A stretch of DNA of 54,065 nt from Gammaproteobacteria bacterium (GTDB lineage Bacteria > Pseudomonadota > Gammaproteobacteria > Pseudomonadales > JAUIET01), in contig JAUIHW010000027.1 of NCBI GenBank assembly GCA_030431775.1, positions 1 through 54,065 of the forward strand, in the 5' to 3' direction. Shown piece by piece: positions 6,882-15,886 of this stretch (the stretch's first letter is position 1; each line of letters begins with the position of its first letter). The notes below the pieces were generated by a model, which had not been told where the DNA came from, ran no database searches, and saw nothing but the letters and a program-made list of their open reading frames with translations. Both the position numbers and the translations under genes were made by a program.

Positions 6882-8630
6882 ATGGCTGGGAAAATCAGAG
6901 TGAACCGCCCGCTGGTTATCCTGCACGGGGATGAAATGGCCCAAGTGGCATTTGAATGTCTGTTGCAAAAGTTTGTGCATCAGCGTCTGGATATCGAGCT
7001 CGTCGAAGTGGATCTCACCGCTGAGAACCGGCTGTTAAGCAATGGTCAGGTCGTGCTGGACGCGATCGCCGCGCTGCAAACTCATGGAGTCGGTATAAAA
7101 AATGCCGGCATGACGGTGAATCGTGAGCAGCTCGATGAGCTGCTGCTTAAACACCCCGGTATTAAGGAATCTGACTTGCATCGCCTGGCCACGAAGTCAC
7201 CGAATGGAGCGATTCGCAAAGGTATTCACGGCAATATCATTCGTGAAGACATTCCTTTTCGTAACCTGGAATTACGAAAACCCGGGTGGGTTGGCCGCGA
7301 CATTGTGGTGGACACGATGGAAACCGGCGGGATTAAAGACAGCTACAACGAGCTTTCCAGCGCCACCGGTGTACTTAAGCTGCTGTTTGTCGGTGCCAGT
7401 GGGGACCCGGTTGAATTGCACCGCAGGATAGTGCAAAAAGGAGACCCTTGGCTGTTGGCCACTAACAGCATTGAGAAGGTTGTCGAGTGGGCGCATCGAT
7501 TTTTTCAAAGGGCGATTGATGAGCGCCGCGACGCCTATCTGGGGCTTAAAGACACAGTCATCCCTGGGTATGACGGTAATATGCGCGAGGCCATCGAAAA
7601 CCTTTATGAAACGCAATATCAGGCTGAGTTCGAGCGCCTTGGGCTGTCTTATCATTACGAACTGATTGATGCTCAGGCCGCACGAATCGTTGCCAAGCCT
7701 CCAGAAAAAGCCTTGTGGGGTGTGCCGGACAATACCACCGGGCGCAAGCTCTACAAGCTGGTTGAAGAGTTGAAGCGCTATGGGATTCCGGAGCGCAAGG
7801 CGCACATCTCGATCGCGCGTATGAGCGCAGGTGGGGGAGATCAATACGGTAGTTTTAATGCCGCGATGAAAGAGGGCGGCATTCTGAAAGTGGTCGTTGA
7901 TGGCGAGGAAAAACATGCCCGCTATGTCGATCAAGGAGACCCTGTACTGCTGATGTCCAATGACCGTGGTGCGATTATGGACTGGGTTCTACAGGTGTTT
8001 CGGGATGCCTCTTTGAACGATAAGGAAGTGTACTTCGGGCTTAAGCGCGAATACATGGAATACGATGAGGTATTCAGTGATGTGATCCGTGAGGTTCGCA
8101 GCCAGTTGGTTGAGGCTGACACGCCACCGCCATCCTTCATGATTATGCGGCCCTCCAGCCAACTGAAAAAAATGATCACCGACCCTCCTCGTAATGCCTT
8201 GTACCCGGCGCAAAATCTTGATGGTGATATCTTTTCCGACATCTCGGCTGCGCTGGGTGGCAGTCTGGCCACTGCCAGCTCAATCATTCAAAGCAAGGAT
8301 GGCACCATGCTGTTTGAGGCGCCCCACGGTACCGCGCATGACCTGTACTTGAAGTACCTGGAGTCGGACGGCAAGCTTGCGCTGTTTAACTCTTCAGCCC
8401 TGTTGTACGCCTTGGCAAATGCACTGGCCACCTTGGGAGAACGTGAATCCAATCAAGCCTTGCAGGATTATGCCGCGGACTTGAAACGTGCGCTGATCGA
8501 TACTGTTGATCAGGGCATTATTACTGCCGACATAAAGGGCAAAACCACTGATCCCAGCACCGAGAAAGTGGTCGATATGTTCGGCTTTCTCGATGCGGTT
8601 GAGGCCAACCTCCAGGCAGCGCCTAGTTAA
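6882..8630 (+). CDS. icd: Type II isocitrate dehydrogenase, enlarged by an internal duplication
   Basis: The ATG at 6882 follows a weak AGG; the frame extends 60 bases further up without better support. The protein is 582 residues against about 410 for the family. Recognisable type II features are GDEMAQ near the N-terminus, SPNGAIRKGIHG (isocitrate-binding Ser, Asn and Arg residues), GLKDTVIPGYDG (catalytic Lys), ELIDAQAA (metal Asp), DGDIFSD (two metal Asp) and EAPHGTA. About 170 extra residues sit between the ELIDAQAA region and DGDIFSD. They repeat the preceding part of the fold: compare residues 163-242 with 333-406, sharing a GxLK start, GDPxLL and YxGLK. The coenzyme segment is HGTAHDLY where NADP enzymes have HGTVTRHY. 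Losing the Arg-His pair and gaining Asp suggests NAD preference. The enzyme catalyses oxidative decarboxylation of isocitrate in the TCA cycle. The stop overlaps the convergent ald gene by 8 bases. Confidence 0.85.
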   Translation: MAGKIRVNRPLVILHGDEMAQVAFECLLQKFVHQRLDIELVEVDLTAENRLLSNGQVVLDAIAALQTHGVGIKNAGMTVNREQLDELLLKHPGIKESDLHRLATKSPNGAIRKGIHGNIIREDIPFRNLELRKPGWVGRDIVVDTMETGGIKDSYNELSSATGVLKLLFVGASGDPVELHRRIVQKGDPWLLATNSIEKVVEWAHRFFQRAIDERRDAYLGLKDTVIPGYDGNMREAIENLYETQYQAEFERLGLSYHYELIDAQAARIVAKPPEKALWGVPDNTTGRKLYKLVEELKRYGIPERKAHISIARMSAGGGDQYGSFNAAMKEGGILKVVVDGEEKHARYVDQGDPVLLMSNDRGAIMDWVLQVFRDASLNDKEVYFGLKREYMEYDEVFSDVIREVRSQLVEADTPPPSFMIMRPSSQLKKMITDPPRNALYPAQNLDGDIFSDISAALGGSLATASSIIQSKDGTMLFEAPHGTAHDLYLKYLESDGKLALFNSSALLYALANALATLGERESNQALQDYAADLKRALIDTVDQGIITADIKGKTTDPSTEKVVDMFGFLDAVEANLQAAPS

Positions 8631-9738
8631 TGATGCTTTCTGCACTCACATAATCACGACCTTGTGCTTCGGCAACGGCGCGATAAGTCAATTGTCCGGC
8701 GTGCACATTCAGGCCATCCATCAGGTGATGATCTAATTGCATGGCCTTGCGAAAACCATTATTCGCCAGATTAAGCACAAAGGGCAAGGTGGCATTGTTC
8801 AATGCATTGGTAGAGGTGACCGGAACGGCGCCCGGCATGTTCGCAACGCAGTAATGCACCACGCCGTCCACTACGTAAGTTGGGTCTTGGTGGGTGGTTG
8901 CGTAAGATGTTTCAAAACAGCCGCCCTGGTCAATCGCCACATCAACGGCGACCGAGCCCGGCTTCATGCGTTTGACGATATCAGCAGTCAGCAGCTTGGG
9001 TGCCGATGCGCCGGGCACCAGCACAGCACCGATGACCAGGTCCGCTTCAAGGGCGTATTTTTCAATGGCTTCCTGAGTGCTGTACACGCAGTTTACCTTG
9101 CCGGTGTAATCGGCTTCCAGCTGGCGCAAGCGTGCCAGAGACTTGTCTAACAAGGTTACATTGGCGCCCATGCCGCGGGCGATATAGGCGGCATTGTCAC
9201 CCACAACGCCGCCGCCAATGACCAGAACTTTGCCCGGTGCTGTGCCGGGAACGCCGCCTAACAATATGCCTGAACCGCCCTGGGCGCGTTCCAGGCAATG
9301 TGCGCCTGCCTGAGCTGCCAGGCGGCCCGCTACTTCGCTCATCGGCGCCAATAACGGCAAGGATCTTTTGGGGCCCGTGACCGTCTCATAGGCGATAGCA
9401 GTCACACCGGACTCAAGCAGCAACTCGGTTTGCGCGGGGTCCGGCGCCAAATGCAGATAAGTGAACAAGGTCTGCCCTTCACGCAGCTGACGGCATTCCT
9501 CGGGCTGAGGCTCTTTGACTTTGACGATCATCTCGTTGCTGGCATAGATGTCTGCTGCCGAATCCACAATTGTAGCACCAACTCGTTTGTAGTCGTCGTC
9601 TGGTACTCCGATACCGGCTCCGGCGCCAGTTTCCACCATCAAATCATGGCCATAGAGGCGCAGCTCTTTGATGCTGGCTGGCGTCAGACCAACCCTGTAT
9701 TCGTGGTTCTTTATTTCCTTGGGCACACCAATTTTCAC
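8623..9738 (-). CDS. ald: Alanine dehydrogenase
   Basis: The 371-residue length is standard. The N-terminus [20 protein letters not shown] is the family signature. Catalytic Lys lies in VKVKEPQP and catalytic His in TYLHLAPD. The Rossmann motif is [12 protein letters not shown], followed by an acidic residue in LLDKS, consistent with NAD. The enzyme interconverts L-alanine with pyruvate plus ammonia and usually serves alanine catabolism or ammonia assimilation. It is divergent from an Lrp/AsnC-type gene across a 194-base AT-rich region, the usual arrangement for a locally acting alanine-responsive activator. Its 3' end overlaps the isocitrate dehydrogenase stop. Confidence 0.95.
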   Translation of the reverse strand: MKIGVPKEIKNHEYRVGLTPASIKELRLYGHDLMVETGAGAGIGVPDDDYKRVGATIVDSAADIYASNEMIVKVKEPQPEECRQLREGQTLFTYLHLAPDPAQTELLLESGVTAIAYETVTGPKRSLPLLAPMSEVAGRLAAQAGAHCLERAQGGSGILLGGVPGTAPGKVLVIGGGVVGDNAAYIARGMGANVTLLDKSLARLRQLEADYTGKVNCVYSTQEAIEKYALEADLVIGAVLVPGASAPKLLTADIVKRMKPGSVAVDVAIDQGGCFETSYATTHQDPTYVVDGVVHYCVANMPGAVPVTSTNALNNATLPFVLNLANNGFRKAMQLDHHLMDGLNVHAGQLTYRAVAEAQGRDYVSAESIIN

Positions 9739-9932
9739 GGTCCGGTCTCCGTCGTTGCGAATTTGTAAGAGCTGTGCCGCCCCGGATAGCCAGGGTAGCC
9801 CCTCTGTAAGTCATCAATAGTAGCTCGCGCTGTTATATAGAACACGACAAATCATCAAAATATTCGGTTTATTGCGATATAAAATACTTTATTATGAGTT
9901 AATAACGGTAAATATATATTTGAAAATAGAAT
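9739..9932. promoter_or_regulatory. Divergent ald / Lrp-type control region
   Basis: The half nearest the Lrp-type gene (about 9830-9930) is strongly AT-rich, with repeated ATAT and TTTATT tracts. This is typical of Lrp-family binding regions and of overlapping divergent promoters. I cannot assign exact operators by eye. Confidence 0.45.
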
Positions 9933-10403
9933 ATGACGGAAAAATATGCTTTAAGCAATCTGGACCGAAAAATTCTCCGTACTTTACAAGGCACGGGTCG
10001 CATCTCCTTTACCGAGCTCGGAAAGGCGGTGGGTTTGACCACAACCCCTTGCATTGAACGGGTTCGCAAACTGGAGCGAGCCGGCTTCATAAACGGCTAT
10101 TCAGCGCTGCTGAATGCCGACCAATTGGGTGCAGGCTTGATCGTATTTGTGCAAATCCGCCTGAACCGCTCCAGCAAGGCCAATTTTGAAGGCTTTAAGC
10201 ATGCGGTGGTGCAACTGCAGGAGGTTCAGGAATGTTATCTTGTGACCGGTAGCTTCGACTATCTGATCAAGGCGCGGGTCAGCGATATGCGCGCGTACCG
10301 GGACTTCCTGGAGGATACTCTGTTGGGCCTGCCGGGCGTTCAGGAGTCCACCAGTATCGCGGTGATGGAAGCCGTCAAGGAAACTCTAACCATACCGGTT
10401 TAA
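9933..10403 (+). CDS. Lrp/AsnC-family transcriptional regulator, likely regulator of ald
   Basis: The 156-residue length is typical. The N-terminal winged helix (about residues 8-60) has LDRKILRTLQ, RISFTELGKAVGLTTTPCIERVRKLE and AGFINGY. The C-terminal ligand-binding RAM domain (about 65-150) has VQECYLVTGSFDYLIKARV. These regulators form octamers that wrap DNA and respond to amino acids. Divergence from alanine dehydrogenase suggests that alanine is the effector and ald the main target, as in AldR-type pairs. It may be global instead, but the local pair is the simpler reading. Confidence 0.88.
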   Translation: MTEKYALSNLDRKILRTLQGTGRISFTELGKAVGLTTTPCIERVRKLERAGFINGYSALLNADQLGAGLIVFVQIRLNRSSKANFEGFKHAVVQLQEVQECYLVTGSFDYLIKARVSDMRAYRDFLEDTLLGLPGVQESTSIAVMEAVKETLTIPV

Positions 10404-10408
10404 ACCGG
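10395..10408. promoter_or_regulatory. Perfect 14-bp palindrome over the Lrp-gene stop codon
   Basis: CCGGTTTAAACCGG is a perfect palindrome that contains the TAA stop of the Lrp-type gene and lies 26 bases before the MATE gene start. It could be an operator for the MATE gene or part of a weak hairpin. There is no T tract, so it is not a terminator. Confidence 0.35.
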
Positions 10409-10434
10409 GTTAGCCCATCAAATTAGGAACGTGA

Positions 10435-11805
10435 ATGGCGCGCGTTGATTCGCAGCAAATTCTGTCTGGTGACATTGTCGGTACGCTCAGACAAATGACT
10501 GCGCCCATGATCTGGGGTTTGCTGTCCACCTTTCTGTTTGGGGCGGTCGACACCTATTTTGTCAGCCTGCTTGGCACGGTTGAACTGGCCGCTATCAGTT
10601 TTACTTTCCCCGTGACCTTCACCATTACCAGCACCCTGATCGGCTTTGGAATCGCTACGTCGGTTGTACTTGCCAGGGCGCTGGGTCGCCGCGAAACTGA
10701 TGAGGCGAGATTGATTGCCAGCAGTAGTATCTTGTTAGGCGTACTAATGGTTGTGGTGCTGGCTTCCATCGCCCGTTTGCTGTTTATACCCTTGTTTTCG
10801 GCGATGGGCGCAAGTCAGGAAGCCATGCCGCTGATATTGGATTACGTCGGAATCTGGATGCTGGCCGTTCCGCTGATGGCGGTCCCCATGATCGGAAACG
10901 CCGCCATCCGGGCCACTGGTGACACAAAATGGCCCAGCCTGCTGATGGTTTTCAGCGGTCTGGTGAACGTTCTGCTGGACCCGATCCTGATCTTTGGCTT
11001 CGGCCCGGTACCCGCCATGGGAGTAAAGGGCGCTGCTCTGGCCACCGCCATAGCCTGGCTGCTTGGAATGCTAGCCGGCCTATACATCCTGGTGGTACGC
11101 GACAAGCTGCTCACACTGCGCCTCGGTGGTTGGGCGAGTTTACGCCGGCAATGGGGCAGAATCAGTACCACCGCGATGCCGATCGTTGCCGCGAATATGC
11201 TAACACCCATTGCCAATGCTGTTCTTACTGCCCTGGTTGCCCGTTATGGCGATGTTGCCGTGGCCGCTTTCGGAGCAGGCAGTCGTATTGAATCCATCTC
11301 ACTGGTAGTTTGCTTTGCGCTGACCTCGGCTCTGTCTCCGTTTTTGGCTCAAAATCTCGGTGCCAATCAATGGCAGCGCGCTGATCGGGCACTGTCCGTC
11401 GCGATTCGCTTCGCACTGTGCTTTCAGTTCAGTATGTATGTGTTATTGGCGCTGGCCGCCCCGTGGCTTGCCGGATTATTCAGTGAGGACCCCGAAGTCA
11501 TCCGGTTAACGCGTTGGTATCTCTGGTTGATGCCGCTTGGAGCCTGCGCGTACGCGGCGATCATGATGATGAATACCGCCTTCAACTCAGAGGGTCATTC
11601 CAATAATACGCTGCTCAGCAATCTGGCCCGCCTCGCAGTCTGCGTGATACCCTGCGCCTGGCTGGGCAGCTCCTGGTTTGGCGTTCTTGGATTTTTCGGC
11701 GGCGCTGTGATCGGCAACTTTATTGCGCTGTCGATTACCTATAAACTGCTGCGCGCCATGCATTCACGGCGTCCAGTTTACTCTACCACCGTTGACAGTT
11801 TATGA
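10435..11805 (+). CDS. MATE-family multidrug/toxin exporter
   Basis: The 456 residues form about twelve hydrophobic segments in two related halves, the normal MATE layout. Family-like motifs include an N-terminal PMIWGLLSTFLFGAVDTYF segment, GLVNVLLDPILIFG with the conserved Asp-Pro, and MLTPIANAVLTALVARYG at the start of the second half. MATE proteins export cationic drugs or metabolites using Na+ or H+ gradients; the substrate is not readable. AGGAA lies eight bases upstream. The stop overlaps the start of the thioesterase gene by four bases, so they are translationally coupled. Confidence 0.88.
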   Translation: MARVDSQQILSGDIVGTLRQMTAPMIWGLLSTFLFGAVDTYFVSLLGTVELAAISFTFPVTFTITSTLIGFGIATSVVLARALGRRETDEARLIASSSILLGVLMVVVLASIARLLFIPLFSAMGASQEAMPLILDYVGIWMLAVPLMAVPMIGNAAIRATGDTKWPSLLMVFSGLVNVLLDPILIFGFGPVPAMGVKGAALATAIAWLLGMLAGLYILVVRDKLLTLRLGGWASLRRQWGRISTTAMPIVAANMLTPIANAVLTALVARYGDVAVAAFGAGSRIESISLVVCFALTSALSPFLAQNLGANQWQRADRALSVAIRFALCFQFSMYVLLALAAPWLAGLFSEDPEVIRLTRWYLWLMPLGACAYAAIMMMNTAFNSEGHSNNTLLSNLARLAVCVIPCAWLGSSWFGVLGFFGGAVIGNFIALSITYKLLRAMHSRRPVYSTTVDSL

Positions 11806-12230
11806 GCAGTACTCCCGGAGAACAGGCCTTTTTACAGATGATTAACTCCGGCGCGCCGCCGTGCTGGCGCGCGCTGGGAGCTGATGTCAGACACGTTGAT
11901 TCAGAGGCGGGTCTGGCAGAGGTGAATTTCACCATGCCGCTCGACTACTGCCACAGCCGCGATGTTGTGCAGGGTGGTTTCGTGACCGGCATGCTCGATG
12001 CGACAATGACGACCGCTGTGTTTGCCATGTTCCAGAAGATCATCACCCTGTCATCACTGGAAATCAAAGTCAGTTTTTTGCGCCCCTCGCGGGCCGGCTC
12101 CTTCACTTGTCACGGCAAGGTCTTGCGGCTCGGCAAGTCTACAGCCTTTCTGGAAGGCGAGCTTTTTGGCAGCGACGGCGATTTGACCGCAACGGCCACG
12201 TCCACTGCCAAGATCGTTCGCCCGAAGTGA
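11802..12230 (+). CDS. PaaI-like hotdog-fold thioesterase
   Basis: The 142-residue single hotdog domain has HSRDVVQGGFVTGMLDATM, the helix that carries catalytic residues in PaaI-type acyl-CoA thioesterases, followed by SLEIKVSFLRPSRAG, the usual long central strand. It hydrolyses small or aromatic acyl-CoA thioesters in many bacteria; the substrate here is unknown. The start is an ATGA overlap with the MATE gene. Convergent with the acyl-CoA dehydrogenase gene 18 bases on. Confidence 0.8.
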   Translation: MSSTPGEQAFLQMINSGAPPCWRALGADVRHVDSEAGLAEVNFTMPLDYCHSRDVVQGGFVTGMLDATMTTAVFAMFQKIITLSSLEIKVSFLRPSRAGSFTCHGKVLRLGKSTAFLEGELFGSDGDLTATATSTAKIVRPK

Positions 12231-12248
12231 AGTAGTAGCCGATCGCTG

Positions 12249-13391
12249 TTACTTCATGATCTCGCGGGAAATGATCAGCTTCATGATCTCATTAGTGCCA
12301 GCGTAGATTCGCATGATGCGTGCGTCGGCATAGGCTCGGGCAACCGGGTATTCCCACATGTAGCCGTAACCCCCATGCAACTGCAGGCACTCATCGACAA
12401 CCCGGCATTGCAGATCGGTGCTCAGTAATTTAATTTTTGCGGCGGTTGTGGCGTCCAGCTTGCCGTCCAGATGAAGCTCCAGACAGCGATCGTGGAATAC
12501 CTCGGCGCTGCTAACTTCCGCAGAGAGCTCGGCGAGCTTGAATTGGGTGTTCTGAAATCCAGCGATGGGTTTGCCAAAGGCCTGTCGGTCCTTCACGTAC
12601 TCAATGGTTTGCTGAAGAATGGACTGGCTGCCCGCCACGGCTGCCGAGGCCACAGACAGGCGCTCTTGCGGCAGGTCCTGCATCAGGTACACGAAGCCCT
12701 GGCCTTCCTCGCCCAGCAGGTTTTCCTTGGGCACGCGAACATTGTCGAAAAACAGTTCAGAGGTATCCTGCGCCTTCAATCCCAGCTTTTCCAGGTTTTT
12801 GCCTTTATCAAAGCCCTCCCAAGCCGCTTCCACCAGGAACAGACTGGTTCCTTTGGCGCCGGCCTTCGGGTCAGTTTTGGCAACCACAATCACCAGGTCA
12901 GACATTTGTCCATTGGTGATGAAGGTCTTGGAGCCATTAAGAATATAGTGGTCACCGTCCCGGGTGGCCGTGGTCTTGATGCCTTGCAGGTCTGAGCCAG
13001 CGCCGGGTTCGGTCATCGCAATGGCAGTGACGCATTCGCCGGACACGCAGGCCGGCAGATAGCGCTGCTTTTGTTCCTCGTTTCCGTAGCGCACAATGTA
13101 GGGAACGGCGATGTCCGAGTGTAAGCTCCAACCCAGCCCGGACGCGCCAGCGCGGCAAACCTCTTCATTGACGATGGTGTTGTAACGAAAGTCCGCGGCA
13201 AAGCCACCATAGGCCTCCGGAACAGTCGGTGCGAGAAAGCCCTGCTCGCCGGCTTTCAACCAGACGTCGCGACTGACCATACCGTCCTTCTCCCACTGTT
13301 CGTGGTGTGGCATGGCTTCTGTTTCTATAAAGCGGCGGACTGACTCGCGGAACAGATCGTGCTCGGCCTCGAACAAATGGCGTGGGATCAT
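12249..13391 (-). CDS. Acyl-CoA dehydrogenase, long-chain/isovaleryl type
   Basis: The 380 residues cover the complete three-domain fold. FAD-binding segments are AIAMTEPGAGSDLQG and FITNGQMSD; the C-terminal signature is QLHGGYGYMWEYPVARAYAD followed by IYAGTNEIMK. That last motif lacks the catalytic Glu of the medium-chain type; instead Glu in LPQERLS matches the catalytic position of LCAD and isovaleryl-CoA dehydrogenases. It oxidises acyl-CoA to enoyl-CoA and passes electrons to ETF. AGGAG precedes the ATG. It lies on the same strand as the dmdA operon but is separated by yheS, and it is about 200 residues shorter than the DmdC enzymes, so it is not called dmdC. Confidence 0.9.
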   Translation of the reverse strand: MIPRHLFEAEHDLFRESVRRFIETEAMPHHEQWEKDGMVSRDVWLKAGEQGFLAPTVPEAYGGFAADFRYNTIVNEEVCRAGASGLGWSLHSDIAVPYIVRYGNEEQKQRYLPACVSGECVTAIAMTEPGAGSDLQGIKTTATRDGDHYILNGSKTFITNGQMSDLVIVVAKTDPKAGAKGTSLFLVEAAWEGFDKGKNLEKLGLKAQDTSELFFDNVRVPKENLLGEEGQGFVYLMQDLPQERLSVASAAVAGSQSILQQTIEYVKDRQAFGKPIAGFQNTQFKLAELSAEVSSAEVFHDRCLELHLDGKLDATTAAKIKLLSTDLQCRVVDECLQLHGGYGYMWEYPVARAYADARIMRIYAGTNEIMKLIISREIMK

Positions 13392-13515
13392 GGGCAGACT
13401 CCTGATAGAAAGCGGCCGCTATTTTACTCGAAGCCTGGATAAAAATAAGGTTATTTTCGGCCACGGGGCAGACAGCTGTTATCATGGCCCGCTTTTTTAA
13501 TGCGGTGCGATTCGC

Positions 13516-15405
13516 GTGATTATTTTTCGTGAGGTCAGTTTACGGCGCGGGCCCAAAGTGTTGCTCGACAGGGTGAATGTCACCATCCAACCGGGGCAGC
13601 ATATCGCGCTGATTGGTGCCAATGGCAGTGGTAAGTCCAGTGTGTTTGCGATGTTGCTCGGTCAGCTGGCGGCTGATCAGGGCAGCGTAGAGGGCTTGCA
13701 CGCTTTGCGGATTGGTTGCATGGAGCAGGAAGTTCAAGCCAGCAAATTGTCGGCATTGGAATACGTCATGTCCGGGGACGTAGCGCTGTTTGACATCCAT
13801 CAACAGTTACAGGTCGCCGAGGCGAACCAGGACTACGATCGTGCGGCGCAACTTCACACCCGCTTGGATGATGGTAATGGCTATGACATAGTCTCCCGCG
13901 CTGAGAAGCTGTTACTGGGCCTGGGCTTTCAACAACCGGATTTGCGGCGGCCGGTCAGCGATTTCTCCGGAGGCTGGCGAATCCGCTTAAATCTGGGTAA
14001 AGCACTGATGACGCCGTCTGACCTGCTGTTGCTCGACGAGCCCACTAACCATCTGGATCTGGACGCGAGCTTTTGGCTGAAGCGCTGGTTACAGAATTAT
14101 CCGGGAACCTTGCTGCTGATTTCCCATGACCGTGACTTTATTGACGCCTGTTGCCAGCAAGTGCTGCACCTGGAGCACCAGACACTGACTGCGTACAAAG
14201 GCAATTATTCAGCTTTCGAGCGGCAACGCGCCGAGCGTCTTGCACAGCAACAGGCGAACTATGAAAAACAACAGCGTCGAGTCGCGGAAATCGAAGATTT
14301 TGTTCGTCGTTTTCGCTACAAGGCGACCAAAGCTAAGCAGGCACAAAGCCGGCTCAAGGAGCTGCAGCGCATGCCGGAGCTTGCTCCCGCCCATATAGAC
14401 TCCCCGTTTTCTTTTCGCTTCCCCGAACCGCGGCGAGCCGGAGACCCGATCTTATCTTTAACGCATGCGGCCTGTGGCTACGCAGATGTTGCGGTGCTGG
14501 CTAAGGTCAACCTGCAAATTCATAGCGGAGCCAGACTGGGTTTACTGGGTAAAAATGGTGCGGGCAAATCGACTTTGCTGAAAACTCTAACCGGGCAGTT
14601 ACCGCTTATACGTGGGGATCGGGTGGAAGGTGCGCACTGTCAGATCGGTTACTTTGACCAACATCAGCTGGAAGCGCTGGACCTGCAAGCCAGTCCCGCG
14701 CTGCACTTACAACGTATCAGCCCGGATAGCCGCGAGCAGGAAATATACGACTTCCTGGGCGGCTTTAACTTTCGCGGTGAGTTGGCCAAAGAAGCGATAC
14801 GCGATTTTTCCGGAGGAGAGAAGGCACGCCTGGCACTGGCTATCACCGTGTGGCAAAAACCTAACGTACTGATTATGGATGAACCTACCAATCACCTGGA
14901 CCTGGAAATGCGACACGCGCTGACCGTCGCGCTGCAGGCCTATGAAGGCGCCGTTGTCCTGGTGACGCACGACCGCTACTTGTTAAGCAACACCGTGGAC
15001 GAATTGGTGTTGGTGCATGACGGTGTCGTCGAGGCTTACGAACAGGATCTGGAGCAGTATGAGCAATGGATACTCAGCGGCCAGACCGTCGCTCAGGCAG
15101 CGACCACCGCCCAAGTTGCGGCAAGCAAAAGGGACAAGAAGCAGCAGCGACAGCAGGCTGCACAGCAGCGCGCACAATTGCAACCACTGAAAAAACAACT
15201 CAAGTCCATTGAACGGCGAATGCAGACGGTGGAGGAACAGCTTGGCTGGCTTGACACCCGACTGAGTGATACCGGCCTTTACCAGGAAGTGAACAAGCCG
15301 GATCTGAACGAGCTGCTGCGTGAGCAGGGTGCCCTGCGAACGGAGCAGGAAGCGTTGGAAGAACAGTGGCTGGAGTTACAGGAGAAGCTTGAACTGCTCA
15401 ACTGA
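13516..15405 (+). CDS. yheS: ABC-F ATPase YheS
   Basis: The product is 629 residues from a GTG start. Two ABC cassettes are present: Walker A GANGSGKS (about residues 34-41), signature DFSGGWRIRL and Walker B LLLLDEPTNHLDLD in the first; GKNGAGKS, DFSGGEKARL and VLIMDEPTNHLDLE in the second. Between them is the charged arm/linker KATKAKQAQSRLKELQRM, diagnostic of ABC-F proteins, and a Gln/Lys-rich coiled coil closes the C-terminus. There is no membrane domain. ABC-F proteins act at the ribosomal E site and relieve translational problems; YheS is the enterobacterial match by overall resemblance. It stands alone between two genes of the opposite strand. Confidence 0.92.
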   Translation: MIIFREVSLRRGPKVLLDRVNVTIQPGQHIALIGANGSGKSSVFAMLLGQLAADQGSVEGLHALRIGCMEQEVQASKLSALEYVMSGDVALFDIHQQLQVAEANQDYDRAAQLHTRLDDGNGYDIVSRAEKLLLGLGFQQPDLRRPVSDFSGGWRIRLNLGKALMTPSDLLLLDEPTNHLDLDASFWLKRWLQNYPGTLLLISHDRDFIDACCQQVLHLEHQTLTAYKGNYSAFERQRAERLAQQQANYEKQQRRVAEIEDFVRRFRYKATKAKQAQSRLKELQRMPELAPAHIDSPFSFRFPEPRRAGDPILSLTHAACGYADVAVLAKVNLQIHSGARLGLLGKNGAGKSTLLKTLTGQLPLIRGDRVEGAHCQIGYFDQHQLEALDLQASPALHLQRISPDSREQEIYDFLGGFNFRGELAKEAIRDFSGGEKARLALAITVWQKPNVLIMDEPTNHLDLEMRHALTVALQAYEGAVVLVTHDRYLLSNTVDELVLVHDGVVEAYEQDLEQYEQWILSGQTVAQAATTAQVAASKRDKKQQRQQAAQQRAQLQPLKKQLKSIERRMQTVEEQLGWLDTRLSDTGLYQEVNKPDLNELLREQGALRTEQEALEEQWLELQEKLELLN

Positions 15406-15433
15406 ATCTTTTTTCCATCCCGCAAGCTTTCGC

Positions 15434-15886
15434 TCAACGGGTGGTTTCCATCCGTTTTCGGTAATCCCAGCTGTACAGCCGGTGCGGTTCAATCCGAATC
15501 ATCAGTTCTTCCGAGCTGCGTGCCAATAGCCAGCGGGAAAAATCGGAGTCGGTGTTGCCAACATAGTTCTGCAAGAGGTTCTCCAGCAAAGGGCTGTCAC
15601 CCAGCGGCTGCATGTCGGCGCTACCCTGGCCACGCAAACCAAAGTAAGGCGGGGCGTTGGGTGAAATCTCAAAACCCACTTTGGGGTTGTCTTCGAGGAG
15701 CTTCGCGAGCTTGGAGTTACGATGGGTAACGCAGTAAATACAGGGCTCGGTGAACTGATACCACAGCGAAACGACCCGCGGAAACCCGTCGCTGCCAACA
15801 CAGGACAGTCTTATTGGGTATTCCTGGCACAGCAGATAGTCCGTGATCTCCTGGTAGGTCCAGGGGCCGGATAGTGAGGCGGCCAT
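15434..15886 (-). CDS. Pyridoxamine 5'-phosphate oxidase-like (FMN split-barrel) protein
   Basis: The 150-residue split barrel has the strand pattern PIRLSCVGSDGFPRVVSLWYQF, then YCVTHRNSKLAKLLEDNPKVGFEI, typical of the PNPOx-like superfamily that binds FMN, F420 or heme. The role is unknown. It is the last gene of the dmdA operon: its ATG overlaps the upstream stop by one base (TGATG), so it is translated from the same message. Confidence 0.75.
   Translation of the reverse strand: MAASLSGPWTYQEITDYLLCQEYPIRLSCVGSDGFPRVVSLWYQFTEPCIYCVTHRNSKLAKLLEDNPKVGFEISPNAPPYFGLRGQGSADMQPLGDSPLLENLLQNYVGNTDSDFSRWLLARSSEELMIRIEPHRLYSWDYRKRMETTR

Noticed and set aside
12249-13391. Acyl-CoA dehydrogenase as DmdC
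   Set aside because: It is about 380 residues and LCAD-like, whereas DmdC enzymes are about 600; only proximity to dmdA supported the idea.
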